This document shows, piece by piece, positions 6,841 through 15,720 of a DNA stretch of 37,204 bases. Source of the stretch: Methanobacteriota archaeon (lineage in GTDB: Archaea; Thermoplasmatota; DTKX01; VGTL01). The DNA is taken from contig VGTL01000022.1 of the NCBI GenBank assembly GCA_016874675.1, positions 1 through 37,204 on the forward strand, in the 5' to 3' direction. The notes below the pieces were generated by a model that ran no database searches, had not been told where the DNA came from, and saw only the letters and a list, made by a program, of their open reading frames with translations. Numbering within the stretch: position 1 is the first letter of the stretch; each line of letters begins with the position of its first letter. The position numbers were made by a program, and so were the translations under genes.

Positions 6841-9800
6841 ATGAGCGCGCGAACGCTTACATGTGCCGGGATTGTTATGATCGCAGCGGTTCTGGTCCTG
6901 GGGGCCCTCATGCCCGCCGGGTCCGCGGGTGAGGGCCGGGCACCCGACCGGGCCGGCGCCAAGACAATGGTGATGTGGCTCCACTACGACCCGACCAGCC
7001 CGACGGTGAACGGGAAGGCGACCCAGCTCACCTTCAACACCAGCATGTACTGGACGAAGACCAACTACACCATCGACGGCGACAAGAACCTGCAGATGGA
7101 CTTCTACATGGTGCCCCCGCTCGCCGCCGCCGTCACGGTGGAGGGGACCGTCACGGTCGGGTTCTGGGGCAACTACTCCGGTTCCAACAACAACTTCCAG
7201 ACCGCCGTCCAGGTATCGGAGCGCTCGAGCTCCGGCAGCGAGAACTGGAGCTCCACGACCTACAACTTCAACTACAACCCCGCCTCCGCCCCGCAGTACT
7301 ACTCTTTCGACTGCACCAACTTCCAGCACACCTTCGCCACCGGGTCCACGATTCACCTGAACATCCAGGTGAGCGGCGGAAGCGGCATCTACAAGGCCGT
7401 CTACATCGACACGGTCACCAACAACAGCCGCCTGATACTGCCCTGCAATGACTACATGGAGGCAGCCTCCATCAATACCTTCGACTACCTGGGCAACCCG
7501 AAGGCCGGCTTCCAGACCAACGAGCAAAACACCACCGTGATAATGCGCGCCACGGTCAACGCCCCGTTCGGGGGCTACGACGTGCGCTGGTCCAACCTGA
7601 CTCTCCAGGGGCCGGCCGGGACCAAGATCCTCGACAACGCCTCCATGACCAAGGTCGAGGGGACGCCGGTCTCGTTCGCCAACACCTACGAGGCCTCCTG
7701 GAACTACAGCGGCGCCGCGCCCGGAAGGTACAACATAACGGTGTTCGCGTTGGACAACAACGGCTACTACTATTGCTTCTACTTCATGAACTACAACTAC
7801 GGCTCCTATCTCGTGACCAACACCAGCTTCTTCTTCATAGGGTCGCCGCGCTTCATCAACGTGCAGGCGGTGGACTCCACCGGCGTTCCGCTCGACGGGG
7901 CCGAGGTCCGGTCGACCGTGCTCTCGCAGGTCATCGCAAGCAACCTGACGAACCGGACCGGGCACGCCAACCTCACGATGCAGCCCGGGCCCTACCGCTT
8001 CGTCGTCATGTGGAGGGGCGTGCCCGTCTCGGACGAGCCGGTCGACGTGACGGACAACCGGACGGCCGACGACCCCCTCGTCATACGGTGCTGGGTCTAC
8101 TACCCCGCGTTCAGGGCCCTGGACAGCCGCCTCCTCCCACTCGTGGACGCCGCGATCTATATCCACTACCCCAACGGCACCGCATCGATTCTGCCGTTCA
8201 GGACCGACCAAAGCGGCACCATCGACCTCGTGCAGGCGCCCCGCGGGCCCTACGCGCTGAGCGTGGTCTGGGGAGGGCTGGAGGTCAACCGGACCGTCAT
8301 TATCGCGGACGGCAACCTGACCTACGACGTCAACTGCGCGGTGTACTACCTGCTGGTCAAGGCGGTCGACCCCCACGGCGCCCCCGTGCCCAGCGCCCAG
8401 GTCGCGATCTACTACAACACGACCGGCATACTGGCCGACTCCCGGCTCACCGGGCCGGACGGAAGCGTGGAGTTCCGCCTGCCCCGGCACCTCTACGACA
8501 TCACCGTCCACTGGTACGAGGCGGTGGTCTTCCAGGGACGCGCCGAGCCACTGCTGGACGGGGACCGGGAGCTCACCGTCGTGTGCGGGATATTCTACCT
8601 GACCGTCCGGTCGGTCGACTCGGCCTGGGTGCCCCTCGAGAACGCCCTCGCGGTCGTCTCCATCGGCGCCAGCTCCAAGGTGCTGGACACCCGGCTGAGC
8701 GACGGCGACGGCGAGGTGACCGTGAAGGCCCCCGCCGGCCTCTACAACATCACGGTCTCCTGGCAGGACATCACGGTCTTCGAGGGAACCGGCATCGAGG
8801 TGCAGGCGGATTCCACCTACACGGCCCGCTGCAACGTGTTCTATCTCACGGTCACCGCGGTGGACGCCAAGGGCGTGCCGGTCGAGAATGTCCAGGTCCT
8901 TGCCGTCTCCGTGCAGACCGGGAAGCTCCTGGACTCGCGCACGAGCGGCCCGGACGGCAGCCTCATCAGCCGGCTGCCGGCGGCCGAGCTCGCGCTCGCG
9001 GCGCGCTGGCAGGACGTCGTGGTCAACACCACGCCCTCCTACATGCTGGCCGGCAACGGCACGCTGGAGCTCCGCTGCTCCATATTTTACCTGACGGTGG
9101 AGGCGCTAGACAGCCGTGGTGTCCCCGTGCAGGCGGTGCAGGTGAAGTCCAGCCTCGTCTCGAGCCAGAAGCTTTTGGACGTCCAGTCCACCGACGGCAG
9201 CGGACGGTGCGTCTCGCGATTGCCCGGAGCGGAGATCTCCATCCAGGCGTTCTGGCAGGACGCGCTGGTCAACACCACGCCCTCGTACTACCTGGCGGGG
9301 GACGGGAACGGCGAGGCATTCCTCACGCTGGAATGCCGGGTGTACTATCTCGAGGTGGTCGCGGTCGACTCCCGGGCCGTCGCGCTCGAGGACGCCTTCG
9401 TGACCGTCTACCTTGCGACCGGCCGGCAGCTCGAGACGCGCCTTTCGGACGATAACGGCTCCGTGACCGTGCGCGTGCCGGTGGGACCGGTCGATGTGAC
9501 CGTTACCTGGTCGGACGTCGTGGTCGCCGTGGTGAGCGGGCACGAGGTCGCCGAGGACCATCGCCTGACCGTCGGATGCTCGGTGTACTACCTCGACGTC
9601 ACGATAACCGACTCGCAGGACAGGACGGTCTCCAACGCCCAGGTGACGTTCAAGCGCCTCTCGACCCGCAAGACCATGGGCACCCTGACCACCGGGTTCC
9701 ACGGCACCGCGACCTTCAGGCTGCCGGCCGAGGGCTACAACGTGACCGTCATATGGCAGGACCAGCTGGTCAGCCCGGTGACGCGCATCACGCTCTCCCA

Positions 9801-11172
9801 GGACGGCAACCTCACGGTGAAGTGCCTGATATTCTACCTGACCGCCAAGCCGGTGGACTCCAAGGGCCTGCCGCTCGAGAACGCCACGGTGGTCTTCCGG
9901 CAGGAGCTCACCGGGAACATCCTCGACACGCAAGTCACCGGCAAGGACGGCATCGTCACCGCCCGCCTGCCCGTCGGCCTGCACACCATCGTGGTGAGCT
10001 GGAAGGACGTCGAGGTGAGCACCACGACCGGGTACGACCTCCAGGCGGACGTCCCCCAGACAAACCCCCTGATCATCAATTGCCGCGTCTTCTACCTGAC
10101 GGTCAACCCGAAGGACGTGGACGGGGTCCCGCTCTCGGACGCCGAGGTGCTGGTCTACCCGGCGGGGCAGCCCGACCTCCTCAGCTCCAACACCACCAAC
10201 TACCTGGGGCAGGCTGTCTTCAGGCTTCCGGCGCAGGGCTACGACATCCGCGTCTCCTGGAGGGCCGTGGAGGTCTGCACCAGTGGCGGCTATGCCCTCG
10301 TCGCGGACGCCCTGCTGCCCCTCGACTGCAAGGTCTACTATCTCACCGTCAGGGTGGTCGACAGGGACGGCAACGGCCTGGAGGGGGTCCAGCTCACCGT
10401 CTTCAGCCTGAAAAACGGGCTGGCGATGGATGTGATGGACTCGGCCGCGACCAACGGGACCGCCAGGCATGTCTTTCGGCTTCCGGTCGGCGAGTACAGG
10501 GTGGGAGCGCGGCTGAAGACGACCTACCTGCTGACCCCGATCGACATGGGCACCTCCCGGACGGTCTCCCTGCAGCAGTCGATGTCCCTGAAACTCGCAT
10601 TCTCGCAGTACCCGGTACCGTTCTACACCACCAATGCCTTCTTCGTCGCCCTGCTGGTCGTGCTGTTGATCATCATGGCGGCGACGATGGTGTATTATGT
10701 CTACCGCAAGTTCGGCCGGCGCGGCGCGGCCGCCGCCGGGGAACCGGAGGGCGGGGAGGAGGAAGGCGGCGCCGCGCCCGGTGAGACCGAGGAGGAACGG
10801 CACGAAGGGGAGGACGAGGAGCCAGGCGACGAGAAGGTGGCGGACGGGGAGCCGGAGGATAGGGAGGGGGGGGACGAAGAGACCGGGGACAGGGAGGCGG
10901 AGGACAAGGAGGCGGAGGACAGGGAAAGCCGGGAAGAGGAAGCCGAGGATGAGGCAGGGCCTGATAAAGGGGAGAAGTTGGATATTGGGGCTCCGCAAAA
11001 GGCGCCCGCCGCCCCGCCCGCCCCTCCCGCGCCCAAGACCCCTGCCTCACCCGCCGCCCCGGCCGCCCCTCCCACTTCCACCCAGGCCCAGAAGCCCCCG
11101 GCCAAGGCCACCGAGGATGGCAAGGACGTGGTCGAGGCCATAGACGATATACTGAAAGGGCTTGACGAATAA
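6841..11172 (+). CDS. Giant membrane-anchored surface protein with eleven tandem modules
   Basis: 1443 residues. Residues 1-30 are a signal peptide, followed by an Asn/Tyr/Thr-rich ectodomain (about 40-330). Eleven tandem modules of about 80 residues follow (about 335-1235). Each opens with C-x-(V/I)-(Y/F)-YL-x-V and continues with VDS-x-GVPL-x-(N/D)A-x-V, TG-x-DG and RLP...(Y)-(D/N)ITV-x-W-x-D-V. They look like beta-sandwich modules of the Ig-like or carboxypeptidase-regulatory type. Most modules carry one Cys, at the module start. N-glycosylation sequons are frequent in the N-terminal domain. One membrane helix lies at about 1265-1288, then a cytoplasmic tail: a Glu/Asp/Arg-rich part, an Ala/Pro-rich part and a final amphipathic helix ending ILKGLDE. 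The long cytoplasmic tail argues against a simple S-layer protein and suggests contact with cytoplasmic partners. No family name is certain. Confidence 0.8.
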   Translation: MSARTLTCAGIVMIAAVLVLGALMPAGSAGEGRAPDRAGAKTMVMWLHYDPTSPTVNGKATQLTFNTSMYWTKTNYTIDGDKNLQMDFYMVPPLAAAVTVEGTVTVGFWGNYSGSNNNFQTAVQVSERSSSGSENWSSTTYNFNYNPASAPQYYSFDCTNFQHTFATGSTIHLNIQVSGGSGIYKAVYIDTVTNNSRLILPCNDYMEAASINTFDYLGNPKAGFQTNEQNTTVIMRATVNAPFGGYDVRWSNLTLQGPAGTKILDNASMTKVEGTPVSFANTYEASWNYSGAAPGRYNITVFALDNNGYYYCFYFMNYNYGSYLVTNTSFFFIGSPRFINVQAVDSTGVPLDGAEVRSTVLSQVIASNLTNRTGHANLTMQPGPYRFVVMWRGVPVSDEPVDVTDNRTADDPLVIRCWVYYPAFRALDSRLLPLVDAAIYIHYPNGTASILPFRTDQSGTIDLVQAPRGPYALSVVWGGLEVNRTVIIADGNLTYDVNCAVYYLLVKAVDPHGAPVPSAQVAIYYNTTGILADSRLTGPDGSVEFRLPRHLYDITVHWYEAVVFQGRAEPLLDGDRELTVVCGIFYLTVRSVDSAWVPLENALAVVSIGASSKVLDTRLSDGDGEVTVKAPAGLYNITVSWQDITVFEGTGIEVQADSTYTARCNVFYLTVTAVDAKGVPVENVQVLAVSVQTGKLLDSRTSGPDGSLISRLPAAELALAARWQDVVVNTTPSYMLAGNGTLELRCSIFYLTVEALDSRGVPVQAVQVKSSLVSSQKLLDVQSTDGSGRCVSRLPGAEISIQAFWQDALVNTTPSYYLAGDGNGEAFLTLECRVYYLEVVAVDSRAVALEDAFVTVYLATGRQLETRLSDDNGSVTVRVPVGPVDVTVTWSDVVVAVVSGHEVAEDHRLTVGCSVYYLDVTITDSQDRTVSNAQVTFKRLSTRKTMGTLTTGFHGTATFRLPAEGYNVTVIWQDQLVSPVTRITLSQDGNLTVKCLIFYLTAKPVDSKGLPLENATVVFRQELTGNILDTQVTGKDGIVTARLPVGLHTIVVSWKDVEVSTTTGYDLQADVPQTNPLIINCRVFYLTVNPKDVDGVPLSDAEVLVYPAGQPDLLSSNTTNYLGQAVFRLPAQGYDIRVSWRAVEVCTSGGYALVADALLPLDCKVYYLTVRVVDRDGNGLEGVQLTVFSLKNGLAMDVMDSAATNGTARHVFRLPVGEYRVGARLKTTYLLTPIDMGTSRTVSLQQSMSLKLAFSQYPVPFYTTNAFFVALLVVLLIIMAATMVYYVYRKFGRRGAAAAGEPEGGEEEGGAAPGETEEERHEGEDEEPGDEKVADGEPEDREGGDEETGDREAEDKEAEDRESREEEAEDEAGPDKGEKLDIGAPQKAPAAPPAPPAPKTPASPAAPAAPPTSTQAQKPPAKATEDGKDVVEAIDDILKGLDE

Positions 11173-11174
11173 GG

Positions 11175-11312
11175 AAGAAGATGGGCGGCGGGCAGCGGGC
11201 AGCGGGCAGCAGGGACGCGTCGTGACCATTTCCCCGCTGCCCGCTGCCCGATGCCCGCTGCCCCACCGCTGCCCGCTGCCCGTTGCCCCTTCCTCCCGCT
11301 GCCCCCAGTCTC
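11175..11312. repeat. Intergenic hairpin of GGGCAGC-type heptamers
   Basis: The purine arm GGGCAGC repeats three to four times, followed by a GGGACGCGTCGTGACC centre. A pyrimidine arm of GCTGCCC units is interrupted by GATGCCC and GTTGCCC. It lies downstream of the surface-protein gene and upstream of the prenyltransferase promoter. Confidence 0.75.
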
Positions 11313-11327
11313 TTCCCACCCCTAAAC

Positions 11328-11335
11328 CCTTTTAT
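11328..11335 (+). promoter_or_regulatory. TATA box of the prenyltransferase gene
   Basis: CTTTTATC lies about 26 bases ahead of the ATG at 11358. This predicts a leaderless mRNA and supports that start over the upstream in-frame ATG. Confidence 0.55.
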
Positions 11336-11357
11336 CCCCAAGTGGTATTCCGCGCCG

Positions 11358-12386
11358 ATGGGCGCGGCAAAGACGCTGGCCGAGTACCTCAAGCTGGCCC
11401 GCTCGTTCAACCTGGCCCTGACGGCCGTGGCGCCCGTGCTGGGTGCCCTCTCGATGGGGGAGGCCGACCTTCTGCGCCTCTCCCTGCTGTTCCTGGTCGG
11501 CGCCGGTGCCCACATCTACGGCTTCGTCCTCAACGACTACATCGACATGCGCATCGACCGGCTCTCGACCGAGCTGCGCCAGAGGCCGTTGGTCAGCGGG
11601 ACCATCACGCCCGGCAAGGCGCTTGAGTTCGCCCTGGGCGGCCTGGCGGTGATGGTGGTCGCGGGCTACTACCTGGTGATCGGACATCCCCGCGCCGTGG
11701 TCGTTCTCCTGTTCGCGGCGATACTGGCCACCATCTACAACCTGATGAGCAAGCAGCTTGCCGGCATGGACATCTTCGTCGCGAGCGCAGTGTTCTTCCT
11801 TTGCGTCTTCGGGGCGGTCTCGGCGGCCCCGGACAACGAGATCCTGTTCGTCAGCCGGCTGGGCTGGGTGGTGTGCACCCTCGGCGGGCTCCAGGTCCTC
11901 TTCATGAACATCGTCGCCGGGGGGCTCAAGGACATCGACCACGACTCCCGGGGCGGGGGCCGCACGATCGCGGTGGCGCTGGGCTGCAGGGTGCGGCCGG
12001 AGGACGGCTCAATGGACATCGCGCCCTCTTTTAGGAATCTGGCATACCTCATCCAGCTCGTGTTCCTCCTGTTCCTGTTCTCGCCGTTCGTGCTGGGAGT
12101 GCTGGGCGGCCCGCCGGTCCAGCTCGCGGTCGTTCTCGCCTTCCTTTTCGCCATATCGGGTGCGATGCTCCTCGTCTCCCGGCGGCTGCTCAACCAGACC
12201 CGCTTCGTCCGGGGCGACATGCGCCGCCTCATCGGGACGCACTACATCCTGAACTTCATCCTGGTTCCGATAATGCTCTTCCCCTTCAACCCCTACATCC
12301 TGCTGCTGGCGGCGGTGCCGCCGCTGGGGTTCGTGCTCTCCAACGCCGCTCTGGCCGGGGACGCGATGAAGCCGAAGACTATGTAG
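11358..12386 (+). CDS. UbiA-family prenyltransferase
   Basis: A polytopic membrane protein of 342 residues. It has the first Asp-rich motif NDYIDMRID (N59, D60, D63, D67), which binds the prenyl diphosphate through magnesium. The second motif (KDIDHDSRGGGRT, about 195-207) is also present, and there are eight to nine membrane segments. Archaeal members attach isoprenoid chains, for example digeranylgeranylglyceryl phosphate synthase in ether lipid synthesis, or menaquinone and heme side chains. The length is above the usual 280-300 residues and the loop after the second motif is longer, so I do not name the substrate. The ATG at 11358 is chosen because of the TATA spacing. Confidence 0.85.
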   Translation: MGAAKTLAEYLKLARSFNLALTAVAPVLGALSMGEADLLRLSLLFLVGAGAHIYGFVLNDYIDMRIDRLSTELRQRPLVSGTITPGKALEFALGGLAVMVVAGYYLVIGHPRAVVVLLFAAILATIYNLMSKQLAGMDIFVASAVFFLCVFGAVSAAPDNEILFVSRLGWVVCTLGGLQVLFMNIVAGGLKDIDHDSRGGGRTIAVALGCRVRPEDGSMDIAPSFRNLAYLIQLVFLLFLFSPFVLGVLGGPPVQLAVVLAFLFAISGAMLLVSRRLLNQTRFVRGDMRRLIGTHYILNFILVPIMLFPFNPYILLLAAVPPLGFVLSNAALAGDAMKPKTM

Positions 12387-12394
12387 TGGGCTAG

Positions 12395-12563
12395 AGGGGT
12401 AAGACGCAAGGGGCAAGGGGACGGTGAGCGGGCAGCGGGGAGCGGGGGGATCAGGCAGCGGGGAGGGTGCAGGGTGCACGGTGCAGGGTGCACGGTGCAG
12501 GGTGCGGGGTGCGGGTGGCAGGGTGCTGGGGCGGGGTGATGGATACGGGATGCGGGAGGGCGG
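12395..12563. repeat. Half-hairpin: purine-rich heptamers (GGGCAGC, then GGTGCAG)
   Basis: GGGCAGCGGGGAGCGGGG is followed by an array of 7-base units (GTGCAGG, GTGCACG alternating, then GTGCGGG). Only the purine-rich arm is present, with no matching pyrimidine arm. It fills the gap between the prenyltransferase and transporter genes and ends at the transporter's ribosome-binding site. Confidence 0.7.
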
Positions 12564-13808
12564 ATGAGCGGGACGGATGAGGAGGGGAGGAGGCGACCGA
12601 GGGCGAGGGCGGTGAAGCTCCTGCTGCTCTTTGGCATCATCAGCCTTCTTGGCGATCTCATCTACGAGGGCGCAAGGAGCGTGAACGGGCCCTTCCTGAA
12701 CCTCCTGGGGGTGAACGCCGCGGTGGTCGGGCTGGTCGCCGGCGCCGGGGAGCTCCTCGGCTACGGGCTGCGCCTGGCATCGGGATACCTCTCCGACCGG
12801 ACGCGCTCGTACTGGGCATTCACCTTCCTGGGCTACGGGCTGCTCCTCTCCGTGCCGATGCTCGCCCTGTCGGGCGTCTGGCAGGTCGCCGCATTCCTAA
12901 TCATCCTGGAGCGCGTCGGCAAGGCGATTCGCAGCCCCGCAAAGGACACCATCGTCTCCCGGTCGGCAAAGCCCGTCGGTACCGGCTGGGGCTTCGCCAT
13001 CGTGGAGGTGCTGGACCAGATTGGCGCGGTGGCGGGGCCCCTCATCTTCACGGCAGTCTTCCTGGCCATCGGGGCCGGCGCCGGGACTGTGGCGGGTTAC
13101 CAGAGGGGGTACCTCGCGCTGGGCGTCCCATTCGTACTGCTGATACTGGTCCTGGTCTACGCCTTCCTCACCATCCGCGACCCGGGCAGGCTCGAGGCGG
13201 CCGCGGGTCACCCCGACGGACCGGACCGGCTCTCGCGGACCTTCCGGCTCTACGCGGCGTTCACCTTCATGTCCGCGTTCGGCCTCGTGAGCTTCGTGCT
13301 GATAGGATACCACATCAAGGCCCGCGCTCTCGCCCCGGACGTCTGGATCCCGCTGTTCTACGCTGCGGCCATGCTCGTCGACGCCGGGGCGGCGCTGGCC
13401 GTGGGCCGGCTCTACGACCGCGAGAAGCTGCGCCGGAGGAGCGAGGGAGGGGGCCTCCATCTCCTCGTCGTGATACCCCTTCTCACCGCGCCCATCCCGC
13501 TACTGGCGTTCTCCGGGAGCGTGTGGCTCGTGGCTGCCGCCGTCGTGCTCTTCGGGATCGTGATGGGCGCCCACGAGACCATCATGAAGGCGGCCATCGC
13601 GGACATCACCTCGCTGCGCAAGCGAGGGACCGGGTACGGAATATTCAACGCGAGCTACGGGCTGGCGCTCTTCGCCGGCGCCTCGGTCGCCGGCGTCCTC
13701 TACGAAGTCTCCCTTCCTGCCCTGGTCGCGGTGGTGCTGGCGGCCGAGGCCGCGGCGCTCGCGCTGTTCTTCCCGATGACGCGCGCTGTCCGGACCGTGG
13801 CGGGGTAG
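12564..13808 (+). CDS. Major facilitator superfamily transporter
   Basis: A 414-residue inner-membrane protein with about twelve membrane helices. The loop after helix 2 carries the MFS signature region (SGYLSDRTRSYW). The N terminus is short, charged and cytoplasmic. Helix 1 begins with LLLLFGIISLLGDLIYEGARSV, and the family resembles uncharacterised archaeal and bacterial MFS members with that start. The substrate is unknown. A GGGAGGGCGG site precedes the ATG. Its 3' end overlaps the convergent HAD phosphatase frame by about 309 bases. Confidence 0.85.
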   Translation: MSGTDEEGRRRPRARAVKLLLLFGIISLLGDLIYEGARSVNGPFLNLLGVNAAVVGLVAGAGELLGYGLRLASGYLSDRTRSYWAFTFLGYGLLLSVPMLALSGVWQVAAFLIILERVGKAIRSPAKDTIVSRSAKPVGTGWGFAIVEVLDQIGAVAGPLIFTAVFLAIGAGAGTVAGYQRGYLALGVPFVLLILVLVYAFLTIRDPGRLEAAAGHPDGPDRLSRTFRLYAAFTFMSAFGLVSFVLIGYHIKARALAPDVWIPLFYAAAMLVDAGAALAVGRLYDREKLRRRSEGGGLHLLVVIPLLTAPIPLLAFSGSVWLVAAAVVLFGIVMGAHETIMKAAIADITSLRKRGTGYGIFNASYGLALFAGASVAGVLYEVSLPALVAVVLAAEAAALALFFPMTRAVRTVAG

Positions 13809-14501
13809 CCCGGCTGCGCCCGGCCGGCACCGGGCGCCCCCCCAGAACCTCCGCTCGAGGACCCCGAGCACGTCGTCGAAGTCCTCATAGGGGATGCAGT
13901 CGAGGCCCTCCTTCCGGCAGTGCTCGAGGAGGCCGTCGCGCGCGAAGAGCAGGTCGGCCGACCCGGCGGGGCACCGGTCCGATATCCCGTCGCCTATGTA
14001 GACCGTCGAAAAGCCCCTCCGCCGGAAGTCCCGAAGCAGCGCCAGCTTGCACGTTCCGCAGCGGTCGCAGGCGGCGTCGGCGTGGGGGTGCTTGACGATT
14101 ATCCCGCGGTCCGTGAAGACCGCGCGGTTGGTCCGGTAGCTCGCCCTGATTCCCTTGGACCTCAGGAACTCCCGGATGTAGAAATCGAGCCCCTCGCTGA
14201 CTATCAAGAGGGGGGTCCCGCGGCGCCGCGCCTCCCGCCGGAGCCTGCGAAAGCCGGCCCGGAGGGGCATCTTGCGCACGTGACGCTCCATTTGCGCCCG
14301 AGACGCACGAAGCAGGCCGAACTCCCGCTCCATCGTCTGGCGCAGGGTGATGCGGCCGGAGAGGAGGTCTTGGTCGGCCTTCCTCCACTCCCCCCCGGAG
14401 AACTCGTCCAGCAGGGATATCGAGACCTCCCCCACGGTCAGGGTGCCGTCGAAGTCGCACAGTATTGCGGGTCCCCGTCCCAGTCGCCCGTGGCCTGCCA
14501 C
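13500..14501 (-). CDS. HAD-family (MtnX-like) phosphatase
   Basis: HAD-IB phosphatase. The nucleophile motif is CDFDGTLT, motif II is IVSEG, the conserved Lys is in GTCKLALL, and motif III is YIGDGISDRCPAGSADLLFA, followed by the family ending PYEDFDDV. MtnX-like enzymes dephosphorylate methionine-salvage intermediates or related small phosphates; the true substrate is not visible. The core ends near 13845, at about the usual 220 residues, but no stop occurs until 13500. The frame therefore runs on as about 110 Arg/His/Gly-rich residues antisense to the transporter. The start is uncertain: the GTG at 14501 lies 20 residues before the motif and overlaps the end of the preceding membrane-protein gene by 64 bases. 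Confidence 0.75.
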   Translation of the reverse strand: MAGHGRLGRGPAILCDFDGTLTVGEVSISLLDEFSGGEWRKADQDLLSGRITLRQTMEREFGLLRASRAQMERHVRKMPLRAGFRRLRREARRRGTPLLIVSEGLDFYIREFLRSKGIRASYRTNRAVFTDRGIIVKHPHADAACDRCGTCKLALLRDFRRRGFSTVYIGDGISDRCPAGSADLLFARDGLLEHCRKEGLDCIPYEDFDDVLGVLERRFWGGARCRPGAAGLPRHGPDSARHREEQRERRGLGRQHHRDQGRKGDFVEDAGDRGAGEERQPVARVEYSVPGPSLAQRGDVRDGRLHDGLVGAHHDPEEHDGGSHEPHAPGERQ

Positions 14502-14710
14502 AACCCGGCGCCCGACGCGCCCCCCAGCAGGAAGCACGCGCCCCCGGCGACGGCCAGCAGGCCGGCGATGGTGTTTCGCCCGAAGGCCCTCTCCTCCCGG
14601 TCGATGACATGCGCCGGCTTGTCGCCGTAGGTGTATCGCGTCGGGTCGGCCCTTCCGCACCTGACCGCCGGGGTCAGGCTGTATCGAGGGGGGTGTCCGC
14701 TCTCCTCCAT
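14438..14710 (-). CDS. Small single-span membrane protein
   Basis: A 90-residue protein. A soluble N terminus of about 45 residues includes TRYTYGDKPAHVIDREERAF, followed by one membrane helix (about 47-70, NTIAGLLAVAGGACFLLGG) and a short polar end. The family is unknown. It lies 55 bases after the TPD nuclease stop and overlaps the HAD gene, so it is probably part of the same minus-strand transcript. No strong ribosome-binding site is visible. Confidence 0.5.
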   Translation of the reverse strand: MEESGHPPRYSLTPAVRCGRADPTRYTYGDKPAHVIDREERAFGRNTIAGLLAVAGGACFLLGGASGAGLWQATGDWDGDPQYCATSTAP

Positions 14711-14765
14711 CGGCAGGCGGGGGGAGCCGCGCGGGCGACGGCGCGGGCTCCAGCATCCTGACGGC

Positions 14766-15674
14766 TCACACCCCCGTGCGCGTGGCCTCCCTCTTCACCG
14801 GGTCCGGGAGGGTGGGCTCGGCGTGCTCCACCTGAGGCTCCGGGGGAGCGCACCAGGGCTCGCCCCCGGCCGACGCGGCGGCCGCCGTCACACGGCCCTC
14901 GGCCGGGCGGGCTACCGGAGCGTGTCCCTCCCTGAAGAAATCGGCGTCGACGAGCGTTATTCCCTCCGGGGGCGATACGCCCGAGATGTACCCGTACCAG
15001 TAGACCACGACGCCCGGGCCGAAGAGCTTGACGTAGGGTATCAGCTGCTTTTTCAAGTTGCGCTTTATCTCCACGGCATCTCCGAAGTTGGCCTTGGATT
15101 CCATCCAGGCGACCCTCCGGCCGCCTATCATCATCGGCTTCATGAAGAGCGCGTCGGGGGTCTTCGTGTACTGCTTCAGGTTCTTGAGGTCCCGCTCGGT
15201 CATGAACTTCACCTGCCGCCTGTCCAGCCAGTCGAAGAGCCAGCGCTCCCCGCGGCGGCCCCGCTCCCGCTGCAGCTCCTCCCCGCGGGGCGAGTAGATC
15301 ACATCGGCGGCCACGGCCCCGGAGATCTCCCGCCGGAGCCGCTGGTCCAGGATGTTCTCCGGGCAGCGGACATGCTGCCAGAACCGCCTCCTGGGCAGCC
15401 CCTTGTGCAGGAACAGGAGGTAGGCCAGGAGCACCGGGGGGAAGCAGCTCCGGCGGGCGAGCTCCGTGAGCCCCACCCCGCGGTCGTACTGCGCCGCGAT
15501 GCGGCCTATCTGGTTCTTGACGACGTAGAAGCGCGCCGTGGCGTCGCGGGTGATGCGCTGCGTGTATATTATGAGCGCCAGCTCCCGCTCGATGCCGTAC
15601 TCTCGCGAGACCTTGTCGATATCCTCGGGCCCGTTGAGCTCCGAGGAGAGCTTGCGGTACTGGTCCTGGTTCAT
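14766..15674 (-). CDS. TPD-motif nuclease, archaeal homologue of CDIN1/C15orf41
   Basis: 302 residues. An all-helical N-terminal half (1-120) looks like tandem helix-turn-helix units and contains the stretch SCFPPVLLAYLLFLHKG. A PD-(D/E)xK nuclease fold follows, with GE at about 152-153, TPD at 182-184 (KTPDALF) and the E-x-K triad ESK at 202-204. This layout is the family of human CDIN1 (C15orf41), mutated in congenital dyserythropoietic anaemia type I, whose archaeal members are predicted Holliday-junction-type nucleases. The C-terminal 50 residues are an Ala/Pro-rich tail. The ATG at 15674 has AAGGAGAG ahead and a TATA-like ATTATTAA near 15720; the frame upstream of it overlaps the next gene. 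Confidence 0.8.
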   Translation of the reverse strand: MNQDQYRKLSSELNGPEDIDKVSREYGIERELALIIYTQRITRDATARFYVVKNQIGRIAAQYDRGVGLTELARRSCFPPVLLAYLLFLHKGLPRRRFWQHVRCPENILDQRLRREISGAVAADVIYSPRGEELQRERGRRGERWLFDWLDRRQVKFMTERDLKNLKQYTKTPDALFMKPMMIGGRRVAWMESKANFGDAVEIKRNLKKQLIPYVKLFGPGVVVYWYGYISGVSPPEGITLVDADFFREGHAPVARPAEGRVTAAAASAGGEPWCAPPEPQVEHAEPTLPDPVKREATRTGV

Positions 15675-15720
15675 CCGCACTCTCCTTGGGTCCTTCCCGA
15701 CCCTCAAGAGGCGGGACGGG

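Noticed and set aside
6772-8511. Minus-strand 579-residue open frame opposite the surface protein
   Set aside because: Its composition (Val/Gly/His/Asp-rich) is that of an antisense shadow; the plus strand has signal peptide, modules and promoter.
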